Below are positions 1-14,300 of a DNA stretch of 64,000 bases, one piece after another. Numbering within the stretch: position 1 is the stretch's first letter; every line of letters begins with the position of its first letter. The DNA is taken from positions 38,960,411-39,024,410 of the forward strand of contig NC_041004.1 of NCBI RefSeq assembly GCF_004193775.1, written 5' to 3'. The DNA comes from Glycine soja (Eukaryota; Streptophyta; Magnoliopsida; Fabales; Fabaceae). The translations under genes and the position numbers were made by a program. The notes below the pieces were generated by a model, which did no database searches, was not told the origin of the DNA, and saw only the letters and a program-made list of their open reading frames with translations.

Positions 1-2974
1 TGAATATACCAAGTTTGAAATTTATACTTTTAATAATTAATTTTTCATTTCAAGACACTAAAAGTAAGTTTAACTGCGAAAGGTTGACGTAAAAACTGTG
101 AAAGGTTAAATAGTTTGCATCATATCTTAAGTTCAAATTTTATTGTTATTATTGTAAAATAAATTCAATTAAAAGGTAGTTTTATTTTAATAAAAAAAAT
201 ATTTATTTATTAAACTTAATATTGATTAAATAAATTTGCATAATCTAGATAAAAGCTTATAAGATGGATTACCTCTTCAAAAATGCATCAAACATGTGAT
301 TGTATAAAAATGAAAATAATAATTTTTCCTTTAAACAAAGATTCACCTTTTTAATATAAGGATGGATTATTATATATCGTGAGACCATCCAAAACATTTG
401 AATATAATATTGTTAGTTGTCGGTTGCTTATCTGAGTCATATAATGAAATTTATATGGAGGTATAATTTTTTTTCCTATTCATATTATTTCTTCAATCAA
501 TTACATCCTTTCTTATAACATTACTTATTATATTTTTATTTTCTTTCTTTTATATTTTTCTTTAGAGGTGAAAAATTGAATCAATTCTATATATCAAAAT
601 TAATTGTCACAAAAATTATTATTTAAATTTACATGCGCATTAAATATACATTAGAAATTTTAGTGTTATATATAACAACATTATTTATTTTATAATGTAA
701 TTTTCTCATTAACAACATTTTCGCATCCATATAAGTCATATTACATCCATACGAATGCAAAAATGCTGGATGCACTCATTAGTGCACCTAGCAACATCCT
801 AAATATTATCATATTAGGTTTTTAAATATTAACAAAAAAAAATTGGACCTGGCCCAATGGATCAAGATGTACCAATAAAATATAGGTTCAAAAATAATTA
901 GTGTATTTGATCCCATGTGATTCATTTTTATACAAAATTTATATAAAGATAGAATTAAAAATTTTAAGTCAATTTAATCGAGTTTGGTGGGCTCGATGGG
1001 TAGTCTGAACCAATAAATCTTAGTTCATAAGAGATTTAGACTAGTTTAATTCAACCTAATTTTATACCTTAGTTCAATAAGGTTGAGACAATCTAAATGA
1101 CTTAATTTGTCACTTTTAATGTGATGTATATATTATAGACAAATATATCATATTGTTTTTTTGAGTAAACCACTATCTAGTCATTGGAATTATAATGTGT
1201 TATTTAGTTAATGACCGCAATTAGAAAAATTAAAATAAGTCCCTCAAATTGGTTCTTGTTAGTTAAGTTGGTCTAGAATGTGACCTCCATTATTAGACAG
1301 TAAGGTTGACTGTGTTGTTTTGGCATGTTAAGCATCACGCAAGTGTCCATATTTCCTCTAGCATGGTATTTAACATAGATTAAATATTTTTTTTTATTAA
1401 GATGATGTTATTTATAAGAACACAATCTCTAGAAAGTCAAGTAGAATTTTCTAAAAATCCACAAACCTGACCTTATTTTAAAAAACTTTTTTAAAAATTT
1501 TGGTTTTGACCTTTTAACTTGTTAAACTAGTATTTTAGGATGTGCATTAGACATGCAGGATAAATATTTGTTTTTATATGATTAAAATCCATAACAAATA
1601 AATGTTTTTGAATATATAATTTATATTATAATTCTAATTCGTTACAAATAAATATCTTTTAATATGTAAATTAGATTTTAGATTTACAGTGAACAATTTA
1701 AATTGTCACTAAAGGTTATTTTACCTATCGACAATTTATTTAATAAATATTGAAATTCAATTTAGTGACATAGATAAAAAAAGGATAAAGTGAAAGTTTT
1801 AATAATACTTTAATCATTGATTAGGTGATACTCTGATATATTCATCCTTTCTAGAATATATTGGATTATTTCAATAATGCTTTGAATGTTACTAATGCAG
1901 TCTATTTTATTAAATAGCTTTTAATAATGTAAAACCTACGTGTCCACGTTATTACAAGCTTGAACACTTCTATTTAGGTAAATGTAGCATTCCTTACTTC
2001 TCACGTTATATTTCAGAAGACCTGTGCCGTAGGTTATGCGATTCCACAGATAAAACATCAATAGTCAAATTTTTAATTACAGCCACCCTATCAATATTCA
2101 TGAGTCATCACATGAATTATTTAGCTAGCTAGAACAAATTCCTCAAAAAAGAAATCTGCTATCATTTGCTTTAGAATCACATTTGATCACCACTTGATAA
2201 TCATTCCTTAAAATAAGAATATTCAACATCTGTACTCCCTCGCCCAATTAAATATGCCACACTCAATCTAAACACTTCACGCCAAAAATACAAACCCCCT
2301 CATAATCTCATCCATATATAAATTTCAACCATGCTATGCCTATGGGGCTAATACTAGCTCAATTGTTCATAAAATAGAGTTATTGCACCCTAAATCTTTT
2401 ATTATTGATAGTACGTGGCATCACATAGTTGGCAAGTTCCTTAAAAGAATCTGCATGCAACACAAATATTACAAAAACCTTGTAGGAGATAAATTCGAAA
2501 AATCTCGCAAGTAAATTTAATTGCTTGCAGTTTTATACCATGTCCAGTACTTTAGGTCAATTCATATTTTCTTTGTTACAATTTTTCTGCAAATTTCTCT
2601 TGTAGATTATGATATATGATGCAGCAAAATTTTCAGAAAAAAATTTAGAAAATCTATCTTTCAAAAAAAAAAAACTTTAAAAAATCTTCAAATACCAATT
2701 AATTAATGAGAAAGTTTTAGGCCATCATTGCTAAAAAGGAACTGTATATAGAAAAGTAGGGTGATTATGAGTTAATAAGTTGTTAGGTCATATATCGGTT
2801 TTGAAATGGACAAATCAAACTTGAAGTAATCAAATTGGATATTGTGTTTGAAAATTTTACATCTGATCCAACCTTATTAAATAAAAAATATTTAATTTAT
2901 TTATTTATAAATTTAAATTTCCATATAATTTTTTTTCTAGTATTTTAACATGTACAATACACCAGATATTAATT

Positions 2975-3058
2975 AATAAATACTTTTGAATGTATACAAA
3001 TCAAATTTATTTTCTTTCACTAAAATTTATAATAAATAAATACTTTTGAATGTATACA
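2975..3058. repeat. 24-bp direct repeat, 60 bp apart
   Basis: The word AATAAATACTTTTGAATGTA followed by TACA occurs at about 2975-2998 and again at about 3035-3058. The copies are identical, and the 36 bases between them are AT-rich. This looks like a local duplication or the inner part of an old element; nothing coding is involved. Confidence 0.7.
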
Positions 3059-3729
3059 TTATATTTTAATTGAAAATATTAATTAATAATGTTTTTAACA
3101 TAAATTTTATTTTATATTTATAATAAATAATTCATATTGTGATATAATGTTATTTTTAATTATTAATTTTTAAAAAATATTAAAATTTCATTCAAAAATA
3201 AAGATAAAAATGATAAATTGAATGAGATAAAGCATTAAGAAAAACTTTTAAATATGCTCTTGTTAAATAATAGCTTCTAAAAATACCCACATTAAATAAT
3301 AGTTTCCAAAATTCACTTAATTAAAATATTTATTCTAATTTATATAAAAAAGAAGATATTTTCTTTTGAGTTTTTACTATGTTCCAATTTTTTTATTATG
3401 CTTTTTAAAAATACTCAATCCGATAACTGGAAAAAAAAAATTATTGAACTAGATTGGTATTGGATTGGGTTGAATTTGAGTTCATTCAATAACAATTATA
3501 AATCCAATTACACTCATTTTTTTATTCAGTTTAAATTAAAAATTCTGCCAAAATTTATTTAACCTTACCCTTGTTCACCTTTAATTAAAAAATGTAGGAA
3601 ATATGTAAAGAAGTTTTAAACCACACTGATGATCCTATATGAGTAGTAAAATGAAAAAACATATATTAAAATAATTTATTGGTCAATTAAAATAAGTAGA
3701 TGATGAGTATTTTCAAAATCATGGCCATC

Positions 3730-4275
3730 ATATTCTAGAGTTAACTCGATAATTCTTACGAGTTCAAGTGTCTTTCACGAGTTGACTCTTGAGTAAACTC
3801 TTTTTTAGTAGAATCTGGATAAATTCTAAGTAAATTCGATAGACTCTCGAGTTTACCACCGAGTCAATGAGTTAGCAAATTAAAAAAATTAGATCAAAAT
3901 GTTTTTTATTGTTTTTTTGTGTGTTTAACATTCAACATATCTTCATTTAGTGTGTTATTCTCAAATATAAAATTTTCACCTTTGATAATATCAAACATTT
4001 ATTCTCTAATAACATCAAACCCTCGATGAGAATGATCTACCACTGCTATAAGTTATTGTTTACTAGTGATGTATTATTACTAGACTTGGTTATTTAAATA
4101 TTTTGAACTTTATGATTTACTATTTTATTTTATTATATTGTTGAAATGTTTAATTAGTATGTTATTTATAAATATTTTATTATTATTTTTATATGAAGTG
4201 GACTTTTACGAGTTTACGAGTTGAATTTATGAAACTCTCACGAATCTGCGTAAACTTTCGAGTTTAATAACCTTG
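3730..4275. repeat. Probable degraded transposable element rich in GAGTTTA/TAAACTC words
   Basis: Both ends of this 0.55-kb block carry many copies of GAGTTTA, ACGAGTT and the reverse complement TAAACTC in both orientations, while the middle is plain AT-rich DNA. Clusters of a short word in both orientations at two ends suggest a decayed non-autonomous DNA transposon. No transposase reading frame and no clean target-site duplication are visible, so the family is not assigned. Confidence 0.35.
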
Positions 4276-7200
4276 TAACCCCAAATAACTCATCCACACT
4301 ATTAAACTCCAAAATTGTATACTTGTAAAAGGATAATTGTCAATTGCCAATCTATGAATTAATTTGGTTTAAAAAATTAAATAAAAAAATGATGAAGAAA
4401 AGTTATAATAAGCACATGAGAAAAGTAAAAATAACCACTCCAAACAAGCAGGGTGATCATAACGAGCAACTTCCAAACTTGACCCACTATACTTCAAACC
4501 CCTATACCTATAGCCTCTGCCGATACCCCTATGGCTATAACACACAAACCCCAAACTTTAGACACCCTCATTTCACAAAGCTACCTCCAATCATCGTTTG
4601 ACTTCTATCTATAGCTGCAATGTGACTTACAAAACCTTCTATGACGTCCATTTTGCCGCCGTCTAAATTGTCAATTTCATGAACATACAAGTTAAGTGGA
4701 TTAATGGGATAAAAGAGAAATGAAAACAGGGTTTCACCTTTGATAAATGAAAATTTTCTTCATTGTCATTTCACTCCCCCAAAACTTTGTTTACGTTTCT
4801 TTTAATAATGTTTCACATTTTAGTAATATTTAAGATATACAAATGATAATTCATGATTTAATGATAGTGTAAAAAAAATTATACTGAAAATACATCTTTA
4901 GTAACTCTAGTTAAAAGCATTCGGGCTAAATTAAAACTCTTCAAATATAATATTAGCAATAAAATTCTTAAAAATTAAAAAAACTATATCACTCTCAAAG
5001 AAAAAACCGTTGGGCCATTGTTTTTTTTTTTCTTTAGACAAACTTTGCGCGTAGAAATCTTTGTACAACTCTTTTTTTTAATTTAAATAAATGTTATACG
5101 TAGTAATACATGCATATATTTCATTTCACACTTTATCTCTACATTTCTAATTCTTGTGCATATATATTTATTTATAAAGTGATGAGTTTTGTTGTATAGC
5201 AATAATTTTGGCTAGCTTGTGTTTGATGATTGAAATGGGTAGCTAGCTATATAGGTTGGAGATTATCTTCAATTCTTCTCATAGATATCCGAAAGGTGTC
5301 ACATTAATACAACAATGTATATTTCTCATCTGTCAGTACACTGAAGATGCCAAAGGAGTCGCCATCTTTAGGTTCCTTTTCTTTTTTCTTTATTATTATT
5401 ATCATCCACTGAGAATCTAATGCATGCGCACTTTTTAGTTCTTTGGGTCCCAATTCTGTTGTGTTCATTTTTCTTCAGTTTTCACACACACGGGGCCAGT
5501 TGCAGTTGCTGCACCCTGCATTTCTACATGTCAATTTTCTTCTATTAATGCTTCACCGGCCACTGCATTTGCCAATTTAAGGTTGTTGTTTGCCGGTCTT
5601 TTTGCATATATATACATGCAACTGCTACACTATTGCTCCATCGGTTTCTCCATGAAAACCACCAACTCGTGTTTGCCATATGCTTTCTCATTGTAGGACA
5701 CGTGTCACAGTTTTTAGTCGGGAATTGAAGCATTATATTCCACTAATCATCTCAAGAAAATTCTGGTTTATCTCCCAGCCTGATATGAGGAACATGTTTA
5801 TAGTACTAGATTCTACTCAAATAATTAATGTAAATATACGTTTTTTTGTCAAAAAAAATAAATTAGGTGAATTAGATTTCAAAAGTTTAATAAGGTGATT
5901 ATGAAGAGTCTTTGGTTAGAAGAGCTCTTACATATTATTACTACTTTTTCATATTATTTGTCGTTTTAAAATAAAATTATTCAAAAATAGTATTATATTA
6001 CAAAATTAATGTTGTATTAAATATTTTTTAAGATTATCCTTAATTAATAATTAGTGTAAATAATATATATGAAGAATAAATAAATCTTTAATTAAAAAAA
6101 TAAAAAATACATTAAAAAATTATCTAATATTTTTTTAAAATTCAATAAATTAATTATATTTCTTAAAATTCACGACAAGGTTTAAAAAACATCCACAACC
6201 ACTATTTATGCCATAACATCATCGTGACTCATAGTAAACATATTTATCCGCAATTTCTCAAAAACATCCAGAATTGTCACAAAGTTGCAACTACAATGAC
6301 AATTTAAAATCATGCATGGTTATGTAAGTATCTAATATAAATACAGTCATCAGTGAAGATTGTTTGGTTTCACTTTAACATTCCAAATGCGCACCAAACA
6401 TTGAAAAAAAATCTATATAGAGTTGTTTTTAGACGAGAGAGAAATGGATGTGCGTCATATTTAATTTGATGCTAAAGCAAACGCCTACTACTTGGTAAAT
6501 TATGAGTATGAGTATGGCAATCTCAATCAAATTAAAAATAGATGCATATATATACTTAAAAAATATTCTCACTATAAAGCAGACAGTAGTATCATTTCTA
6601 TTCCATAATGGTGGAAACAAATAAGATCGGGAGTCAAAATGGGTAATATGGGATCTCTAATCCACTTATACCACCTGCCCCCAAACTATAGTTACTAGAA
6701 TTGTGTAAAGCCAATGATTTAAACTATTCATTGAAACCCAACATGGGCAAAAGAGAAGAGATCAGAAAGGAGCTAGCGCATTAAAGCTTATCATAGTATA
6801 GGACATTAGAACACCTTTACCTCATCTCTTCTGACCTTTTTCTTTTTGTTACATAAATTTTTTGGCTTTTTCAACTCCATTTACTTCTGCTCGTTCCTTT
6901 AATGATGACTTCAGTTATTTCACACCTTTTTGTTGTCTGACTATGTGCCTGATCGGAACACATAATTTGTTGGCACTTACTATTATGGATTAGGACTAAA
7001 GGTGTAAGGATGTGGAATAAGAATTTTGGTTATTTAATTATTAATTGATCAGAAACGGCTTTTAGTTAACCCCGGCCCCTAAGTTTGAAAAATTGGTATT
7101 CTGTATGTTTATACGTATCAAAGTTTCCAGGCTTAACCTAATATTCAAATAATTGGATAATAAAGTAATGGGTAAGGAAAAGGACCTTTAACAAATGTAT

Positions 7201-7835
7201 ATTTTTTTGTGTCATTGTCAGTTTTGTAGAGTATTATAATGGTTTGCTGAATTGTTTATCAACTCAACCGAGGGGTGAGAATGGCAAAGACCAAGGATAA
7301 TAATAATAGAGTACATGCAAAGAGAGAGAGAGGGAATCTTTGTGAGAAATAATTAACCGGTCCCCTTCTAAGACAATAGGCACAGCACCATCATTATCAT
7401 AAACTCAAGGAGAAGAAGAAAAAGAAGAAAGGCACTGTTTTCAATCACATCATCAATCATCTGCTTCACCCGAAAACAATGGTAGCAAAACCAGAAGAAG
7501 CAATCAAATTTTAGTCATCACTTAGAACCAACTCTACAGCATCCCCTCTTATCTCTATTTGCAAGGGAGAGGATGCAAAAAAAATAAAAATAAAATAAAG
7601 CAAAAGACTTCATCAAAATGGAATGAGAAAAAGGACCTTATACTGATTACAATGAAAATACTAACTAGTAAACTAGTTACTACTGCTACCAACTAGTCAT
7701 ATAATAGAATCATTATATGAATGGAAAATTTGGATTTGACTTTGTGCTTTTTCTGGTTATTATCCTCTCCTCAAAATGCAGGACTTTGCAGCCACGGTGC
7801 ATGCAAAGTGATCTAGTCAAGAATAACCATTGCAT

Positions 7836-8923
7836 TCAATTTTCAAACTCTAGATTTTCTATCCCATCTAACATCATTTCTCTGTGGCGGCATTCCCTGC
7901 TACAGAAAGCTTTCTCTCCTCTGCAAAAGCAACAACCCGATTCACTACCTTAAATAAGACCAATAAATAAATACATAGAAAGATCATAAAGTATTGTTCT
8001 TGTTGGGATATTTATGAATAGAACATGTAAGGGTACATAAAAGGCTTTTAAGTTTTGTTGTCTTGTGGTTGAGGGAGTCACACAAGAAGGCTAATAAAGA
8101 TTAAGAATACTAATAATGCAAATTGCAAAGGGTAGTGATTAGAAAAGTTTATGTACCTATAAATAAAGATGTCCTTTGTCTGGTCAAGATGTTTCTTGCA
8201 AGTGTAGCAGAAGCTGAGGAAATTCCCGGAGGTAGCAGCAGAGTGATGAGAGTTATGTTTTTGGGGGAGAGAACAATAGGTCTCCACCACAATGCAATTG
8301 TTGAATATGTGTGTGGCTTTTGGGTTAGGTCCATGGGATATCACACATGTATATTCTTCAGAAAGCTCCATCTCACTCCAAGACAGAACGCCACCACTTC
8401 TTGGAGAATCACAACAATCCTTTGCACAAATTCCTGACCCTGATGAGTTCTTTGAACCATTATTGGTTTTGGTGGTTCCAAAATCATCTACACATGTTTG
8501 AAATTGAGACTCAAACGGGATTTTCACTCTAAGCAAAACATTTCCTTTGTTGGGTTCAGAATTGTGACTAATTGAGGTATCTTCATCTTTGAGAGCACCA
8601 ACAAGAGCAAGACCAATGCCCCCTTTTGAATCAGGTTTGTCCCAGGTTCTGTTTTGTGAGGAGCTTTTGTTTGGAAGGGTTGAGAATGGGCTTCCAAAGG
8701 CAAAAGGGGATAATGCTCTGGCATCAAGAATTGAAGTTGGGCTCCTTAAGGCCTCAGTTCCTGAAGAGAGACACTTGTTGGTGAAATCTCTGAATTTTGG
8801 TGACCCAAATAGAGAGGGTATAATGGTTTTAGCATAGTTTTGATTGGGAGAAGAATTCTGGGTGCTGTGATCAGCCATCAAACCTGGCTTTGTCACTGCC
8901 CTTGATCTGTTCCTCAGCAGCAT
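7836..8923 (-). CDS. FCS-like zinc finger (FLZ, DUF581) protein, MARD1/FLZ8-10-like
   Basis: Two coding exons: 8923-8157 and 7920-7836 (852 nt, 283 aa), with a 236-bp GT-AG intron that splits the arginine codon AG|A inside the zinc finger. The FLZ domain is at the C-terminus: FCYTC (Cys239, Cys242), then IYRGEKAFCSRECR (Cys262, Cys266). The N-terminus MLLRNRSRAVTKPGLMADH and the mid-region words SPTSILD, RVKIP and MELSEEYTCVISHGPNP are typical of the MARD1-like clade. Plant FLZ proteins are known to bind SnRK1 kinase subunits as adaptors, and MARD1 is linked to ABA-controlled dormancy; a role here is inferred from family only. The first ATG of the clade motif, at 8923, is chosen because the in-frame codon further upstream is TTG. 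A leader intron is predicted upstream. Confidence 0.9.
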
Positions 8924-8961
8924 AAGTGAAATCAAAATGATCCCACAAGGAAAATTAACTC

Positions 8962-9059
8962 CTAAACAAAGATCAAATCAAAATTAGAATAAATGACTAG
9001 TAATTCTAAAATGTTATAAGGATGGTGAAGATGAAATATTTATGATGAAGAAAACTCAC
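8962..9059 (-). other. Predicted 5'-UTR intron of the FLZ gene
   Basis: On the minus strand a donor TTTTGG|GTGAGT at 9059 pairs with an acceptor TTGTTTAG|G ending at 8962, 38 bases before the ATG at 8923. Leader introns are common in this family. The call rests on splice-site quality only. Confidence 0.55.
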
Positions 9060-9294
9060 CCAAAATGGCTAATAGAGAGTGATGGCACTAAAAAATAACA
9101 AAACCACTCTGACAGATGCAGGTTGATATTTCCAAAAACACCCGCAAAGTGCAAGGTGCAAAGGTCCTTTTTTTTTTTCCTGGTTCTAAGTTCTAACACT
9201 GAATAAGCCTAACTTGGTAGCGTACTCGGAATGTTTCTTCTGTACTTGTAATTGTTTGTTACACAGACTCACAAAACAACACACAAAAAAAAAA

Positions 9295-9321
9295 CTGAAA
9301 CTGAAACTGAAACTGAAACTG
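9295..9321. repeat. Hexanucleotide (CTGAAA)4 repeat in the FLZ upstream region
   Basis: Four perfect copies of CTGAAA plus a trailing CTG follow an A-rich run. The repeat lies about 370 bp upstream of the FLZ start codon, in promoter or leader sequence. A further (GA)n run lies at 9713-9727. Both are candidate length-variable markers. Confidence 0.8.
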
Positions 9322-10190
9322 TGGGGATGAACAGAATTGCCTCCTCAAAATTATATCTTTTTCTGCCAGTTTTGGTATTGAATGAGGAAAAGTAGTGAGA
9401 TGCATGTGATTAGTAGCAGCTCTGCCATTGGATTTGGATCTGTGTGGCGTTCAGAAAAGTAAAGAGATCACGAAAAAAATGAACAGTTTTGGATTTTGGT
9501 GTTGTCTGTGAGAAGAACACATCATCCCAAAAATGAACTTCTTAAGGCTTTGTTTGGTTTTGGTTACCAAGCACATGCAATTCCTGCCTCCTTCTCTCCA
9601 TCACTGATTCCTAACTCTTTTTTCTGATTTATTGGTGCAAAGTGTGGGAATTTAAATAAAGAGCATCGGGTTTGGAGCAATCAATAAGAGAAGAAAAAAG
9701 AGGGAAGCTTTGGAGAGAGAGAGAGAGTCGTGTTTGGATTCATATGCCAGTTCACGAGTTAAATGAAGGAGAAGCAAAGGAGTCGTGTGCATGAAAATCA
9801 AACGGTATTACTTTATATGTTAAAAATACATGGTTTTGTCTTCATGTGTATTATGTGATATTTATTTCTAATTTGACTGAACAAAAAACTCTTCAACTTT
9901 TTTTTAATACAGTTATTTTTCATCTTATCTTCGTCATTAGGAAAAATTACACTAAACCTTATTGAGGTTTCATCAAATTTATCCCGATTTTTTGTCTACT
10001 TCTGCACCAATCTCTTAATTATTTAAAAAACATTACTTTGACGCTTACACATTATACTAATCTCTTAATTATTAAAAATATATTATACTATAAACCCTTA
10101 TAAGGAAGATTGATGTATAGTTAAAAACCAAAAAGTTGTGTGCAGTCTCAATAAATTAATGACATGGAGAGTAAATATAATTTACTCTAT

Positions 10191-10194
<4 letters not shown>

Positions 10195-10230
<36 letters not shown>
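10195..10230. repeat. (AT)18 microsatellite
   Basis: Thirty-six bases of perfect AT dinucleotide repeat in non-coding DNA. AT runs of this length are usually length-polymorphic in legumes. Confidence 0.9.
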
Positions 10231-10232
<2 letters not shown>

Positions 10233-10489
10233 AGTTTATTTATGTTTATTTTTATGTTTGACTATCATATTAATATTATTATAGTTTACAGTAAAATCAT
10301 ATTAATTTCATGAAAGTACGGTGTTTAACAACAATAAATAATGATGTTGAAACTGAAATTAATTATACTGTGGTAAAATATTCTTACAAAAACTAAATGA
10401 AAAAATAATATTATATATAATTGTAAAAATCAACATGTCGTTGATCCGAGTGATAATGGATTTAACTTTCTAAACTAATATTATGGTGA

Positions 10490-11345
10490 AAAAAAATATA
10501 TAATAATAAAATTTATATGTAAATGTATTTCATAATTATATTATGTATTTTAATAAAGATTAAAATGAAAATATTATCCTTATCTTTGGCTTTCTTTTAC
10601 TTCACTTTTATTTTTATATCTTATTAAAAAGGAATGAAAAACAAAGATACATGTAATATGATTAATGATATTGTAACCTCCTAGTCATATGTTGACTTTG
10701 TGTTAGAGTCATTGACTGATCGTTTGGGTGTTGACTGAGTTCGTTAGAGCAATAAAGGTCCACACTTTGATCTTATCACAAAGTCACGTCAATGTTACTA
10801 GGCTTGAAATATGGCTTAAAATGTGTATTTGGAGATCCACCTAATGGCTAGGTGGGGGATATGGAAAAAAATATGACTAGGAAAGAAAACTTTCACTAAA
10901 GGTGATTAATTCAGTAAACATTAGTCATCAACAAAACTAATAGAAATTTCATATCAATATCATGATGACAAAAAAAAATATAATGATAAAAATTATATGT
11001 AATGTATTTTTATAATTATATTATGGGTTTTATTAAAGATTAAAATGAAAATGTTATTCATATATTTGGCTTTTTTTCACTTCACTTTTACTTTTATATT
11101 TTATTAGAAAGGAAAGAGAATAAAAAAGAAAGATACATACAATATGAGTAATCATATTGTACCATCTTGATCTTGGTTATATGTTGACCTTGTGCTAGAG
11201 TTATTAACTGACATTTCCTTAGATATTAATCAAGTTCGTTAGAACAATAAAGGTCAATATTCTACTTTTACTCCAAAATTATGTCAATATTACTTTTTTA
11301 AAACCCTAGAACTATCTGAAGTATGTGTTTGGAGATATGGAAAAC
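10490..11345. repeat. Diverged tandem duplication, two units of roughly 0.4 kb
   Basis: Unit 1 (about 10490-10850) and unit 2 (about 10965-11345) share an ordered series of words: GATTAAAATGAAAAT at 10558 and 11038, a block beginning TTTGGCTTT and ending CACTTCACTTTTA, ATATGTTGAC, TTCGTTAGA-CAATAAAGGTC at about 10740 and 11235, and TTTGGAGAT near the end. The offset grows from about 480 to 500 bp, so small indels have accumulated. No reading frame is conserved between the units. This is either a local segmental duplication or two copies of one element. Confidence 0.75.
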
Positions 11346-14300
11346 AACTAGAGGGGATATGAAAAAATTACATTCAAGAATATGGAGGGAGGGGACACAA
11401 GGAAGAGAGGTATATATTCCAAATAATACAACAATAAATATAAATTACAGAGATTTACTTCTGACTATGTCTTCTAAACTCCAAAGAAAATCTGTATCAG
11501 AACATATATATAAATCTTTATATATTAAACACTCTATTAATATTCTTATTACATTATATTATACTTTTTTTTTTCTTTCTAATTTGATGTCCACCTATCT
11601 TTTATCGAACCAATAATTTAGATAAAAAAAACATTTCATTTTTATTAAATGATATTATTAATCATTTAAACATAAATGTACCAATTGTTCCAAATTTTTA
11701 GCATCATAAATATGAATACATGTTATTTAATACTTTTCTTGTATTATTAGGCCTTAAATATTGCTTCCATTTTAAATCTGACAATTTTTTTCTTTTAAAT
11801 GTCATTTGTCTCTCCATCCGATCCAACAGTGTCAATAAACAGGCTGATTTTTGTCCTTTTTGAAAATCTCAATCCTCTCTTCGCTGATGGAAGGTATTTT
11901 GTCCATACTTTCTTGCACAGTGCCTCAGCACAAGGAAACGGACACAACAGCTAATCTTATCAATTTATTTTAGAAGTGAGTTTGAGTTGAGGATTAGTTA
12001 ATATTCATAGATCTATATTATATGTGTGTGAGTAAAAGGTTCTGAACATCGAATTAGTGTTTCAGTTTTGATAATAATAATAATAAAAATCTTATAATAG
12101 TGTAAAATATCCATCAATTAGAAGTTAGAACATTGAGTCCTAGTCCTTGGTAGGTAAGTATCATTTCACTGCGGATGAGTCTTTATTTACAAATATTCTT
12201 ACCAAACAATAAAATAAAAGCCAGCATTAGTTAAATTTAAAAAGAGAAATATAAAACACCTCACGCAAATTAAACTGAAAACTTAGGTCAACGAACCTGT
12301 TCTATATTCTTCTTTATATTCCTACACAGCAGTATACGAACATTGTCATAATTGAGTGCATAGTTAATAGTTGCTTCATAAGATAAGATAAAAAAAAAAA
12401 ACATAACGCCGATAAAATTAAATTGATCGAATTATACATCAATGAACTCCAAGGAGTAGTTTTGGTGTGTAATGGCTAAGCCAGTTGATTGAGTTAATCA
12501 TTTAACTAAGAGTTTAATTTAATATAATATATTTTGCATTTAGATTAAATAAATAAATCAGTGATGTAACGTATAAAACGAGACACAAGCTAGGCAGCAA
12601 CAAAGAGAGACGTAGACTGCATATTGCTTATCCTCGTGGGATGGGACCCACTAATGAAACCTACCTGTCCCACGTAACGTACTTCTATTATCCATAGGCT
12701 CAAGGTGGGCCCATCCAAAGAGGCGTGTCTTTTTCGATGCTTTCTTGGGCCCACTTCTTCCTTACTGGGCCGTGTACCCTGTAGTATAAATAAAGACAAA
12801 AATATATTTTGTGGCAAAAATGAACAGTTATATTTTGCTATTTATATTTTATTTTCATATTTTTTAAAATTTTAAATATTTTAGACTAAAATATTTTTCA
12901 TTTTCTTAAATATAATTTTTTTTAGAATTTATCTCTGTAAAATTACCAATATATTTTTTATCCTAATAAAATTAAAATATATCATTTTCTAAATTTATGA
13001 TAATAATTTTTTACACAATACTACAACTCAAATCAAACATATTATAAAATAATTTTTTAATTTTTTTTTTTGGTATTAGTAATCAATTGGAGAGGCATCT
13101 AATAATTTAAAATCTGAAGTGGCAAACAGCGAAATGACGTAGCAAATCATTTTTTCTTGTGTGGATTAGAATTTGACCTAAGAAACTGATTTTGGTTGTA
13201 ATTAAATACTATATAGTGTATGAGGTGGCTGGTTTTGAAAGAAAATATCAGCACCAGTCCACGAGGTTGTGTTTGCCAACTTGACCGCTATTCATGTGAA
13301 AAGGGCTTGCAACATCACTTACCACCTCATGCATTAAGGTTTTGAGATTCAACTTGATATTTTCCAGATTTTCGACGCCAATTTTATCTAACACAGTTTA
13401 AAGTAAACGACCAAATTTATTGGAATAATTATTGAGGTACTAAATTAATGTGCATCTTAAACATATGAAGTATTAATTGGTTTTCAAAATGTTTAATTGA
13501 ATGACAAACACTACAAAAACAAATGTCATATACTAAGCCTTAAGCATTAACATGGCATTGGTCTAACATAGATTAAATTATTATTATTATATACTCCACG
13601 TGCGGGTTTACATTAATAATATGATACTTCTTATAAATAAATAATTTTATCAGTATAAAAATCGATATATATATATATATATATATTATTTTCTTATCGA
13701 TACATTATATTATTCTGACTATAATCTTCACAATATTTATACTAGCAATTTAAATAATGTTAAAAAGTATATTAACAAAAAAAAATTTAATTTCTAATAT
13801 TTTCTTCAATATATGACATTTCTTTTAGTAAAACTTAGTGCCCCACGTAATTTTGAAGGACCAGTTCGAACAATATTTAGCCGAAAATCTAATTATAATT
13901 TTGAACATATTATAGAGATCAACATAATAATATTAATAAAAAAAATATGTACAAAACCACAAAAAGGAAAAGGAAAATCAATGTAATAAAAACTGATAAA
14001 CATGTAAAATTAAATTAAATATAAAACAGATAATGAATTCAAGCTGTAGTTTACCAAGCATATCAGTTAGCAAATTATGATATACAGGCTATGGCTTTTG
14101 TTTGATCTTGAATAAAATTGCCATATCTTTATCCAAAGAAAAAACACTGATAAAAGAATGATGAATGAATCCAGTTGATAAACATTAATTATAGTTATAA
14201 GGGGTTGTATTTAAAATATCTTTACGTGATACTTATATCCTCATTATAGTAAACAAGGGTAGTTAAACAACCCGGGATTGGATGAGATGTTTTAATTACA

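Larger units (their letters stand above)
1..7835. other. AT-rich intergenic DNA, no gene supported
   Basis: No reading frame here has exon-like composition, a recognisable domain or plausible splice partners; the longest frames are under 90 codons and low in complexity. The stretch holds old repeat material, including a region rich in GAGTTTA/TAAACTC words at about 3.73-4.28 kb and a 24-bp direct repeat near 3.0 kb. The last few hundred bases may contain the 3' untranslated region of the FLZ gene that ends at 7836. Confidence 0.6.

Noticed and set aside
5348..5368. TGCCAAAGGAG sequence resembling the start of miR399
   Set aside because: The match stops after 11 bases, and no complementary arm forms a hairpin nearby.
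8123..8837. Several plus-strand frames opposite the FLZ exon
   Set aside because: Shadows of the conserved minus-strand coding exon.
8924..8935. In-frame upstream extension of the FLZ protein by four residues
   Set aside because: The first codon of the extension is TTG, not ATG; the family motif begins at the ATG at 8923.
11323..11616. 97-codon plus-strand frame
   Set aside because: It begins in the tandem duplication unit and runs into AT-rich low-complexity sequence; it is not conserved in the other unit.
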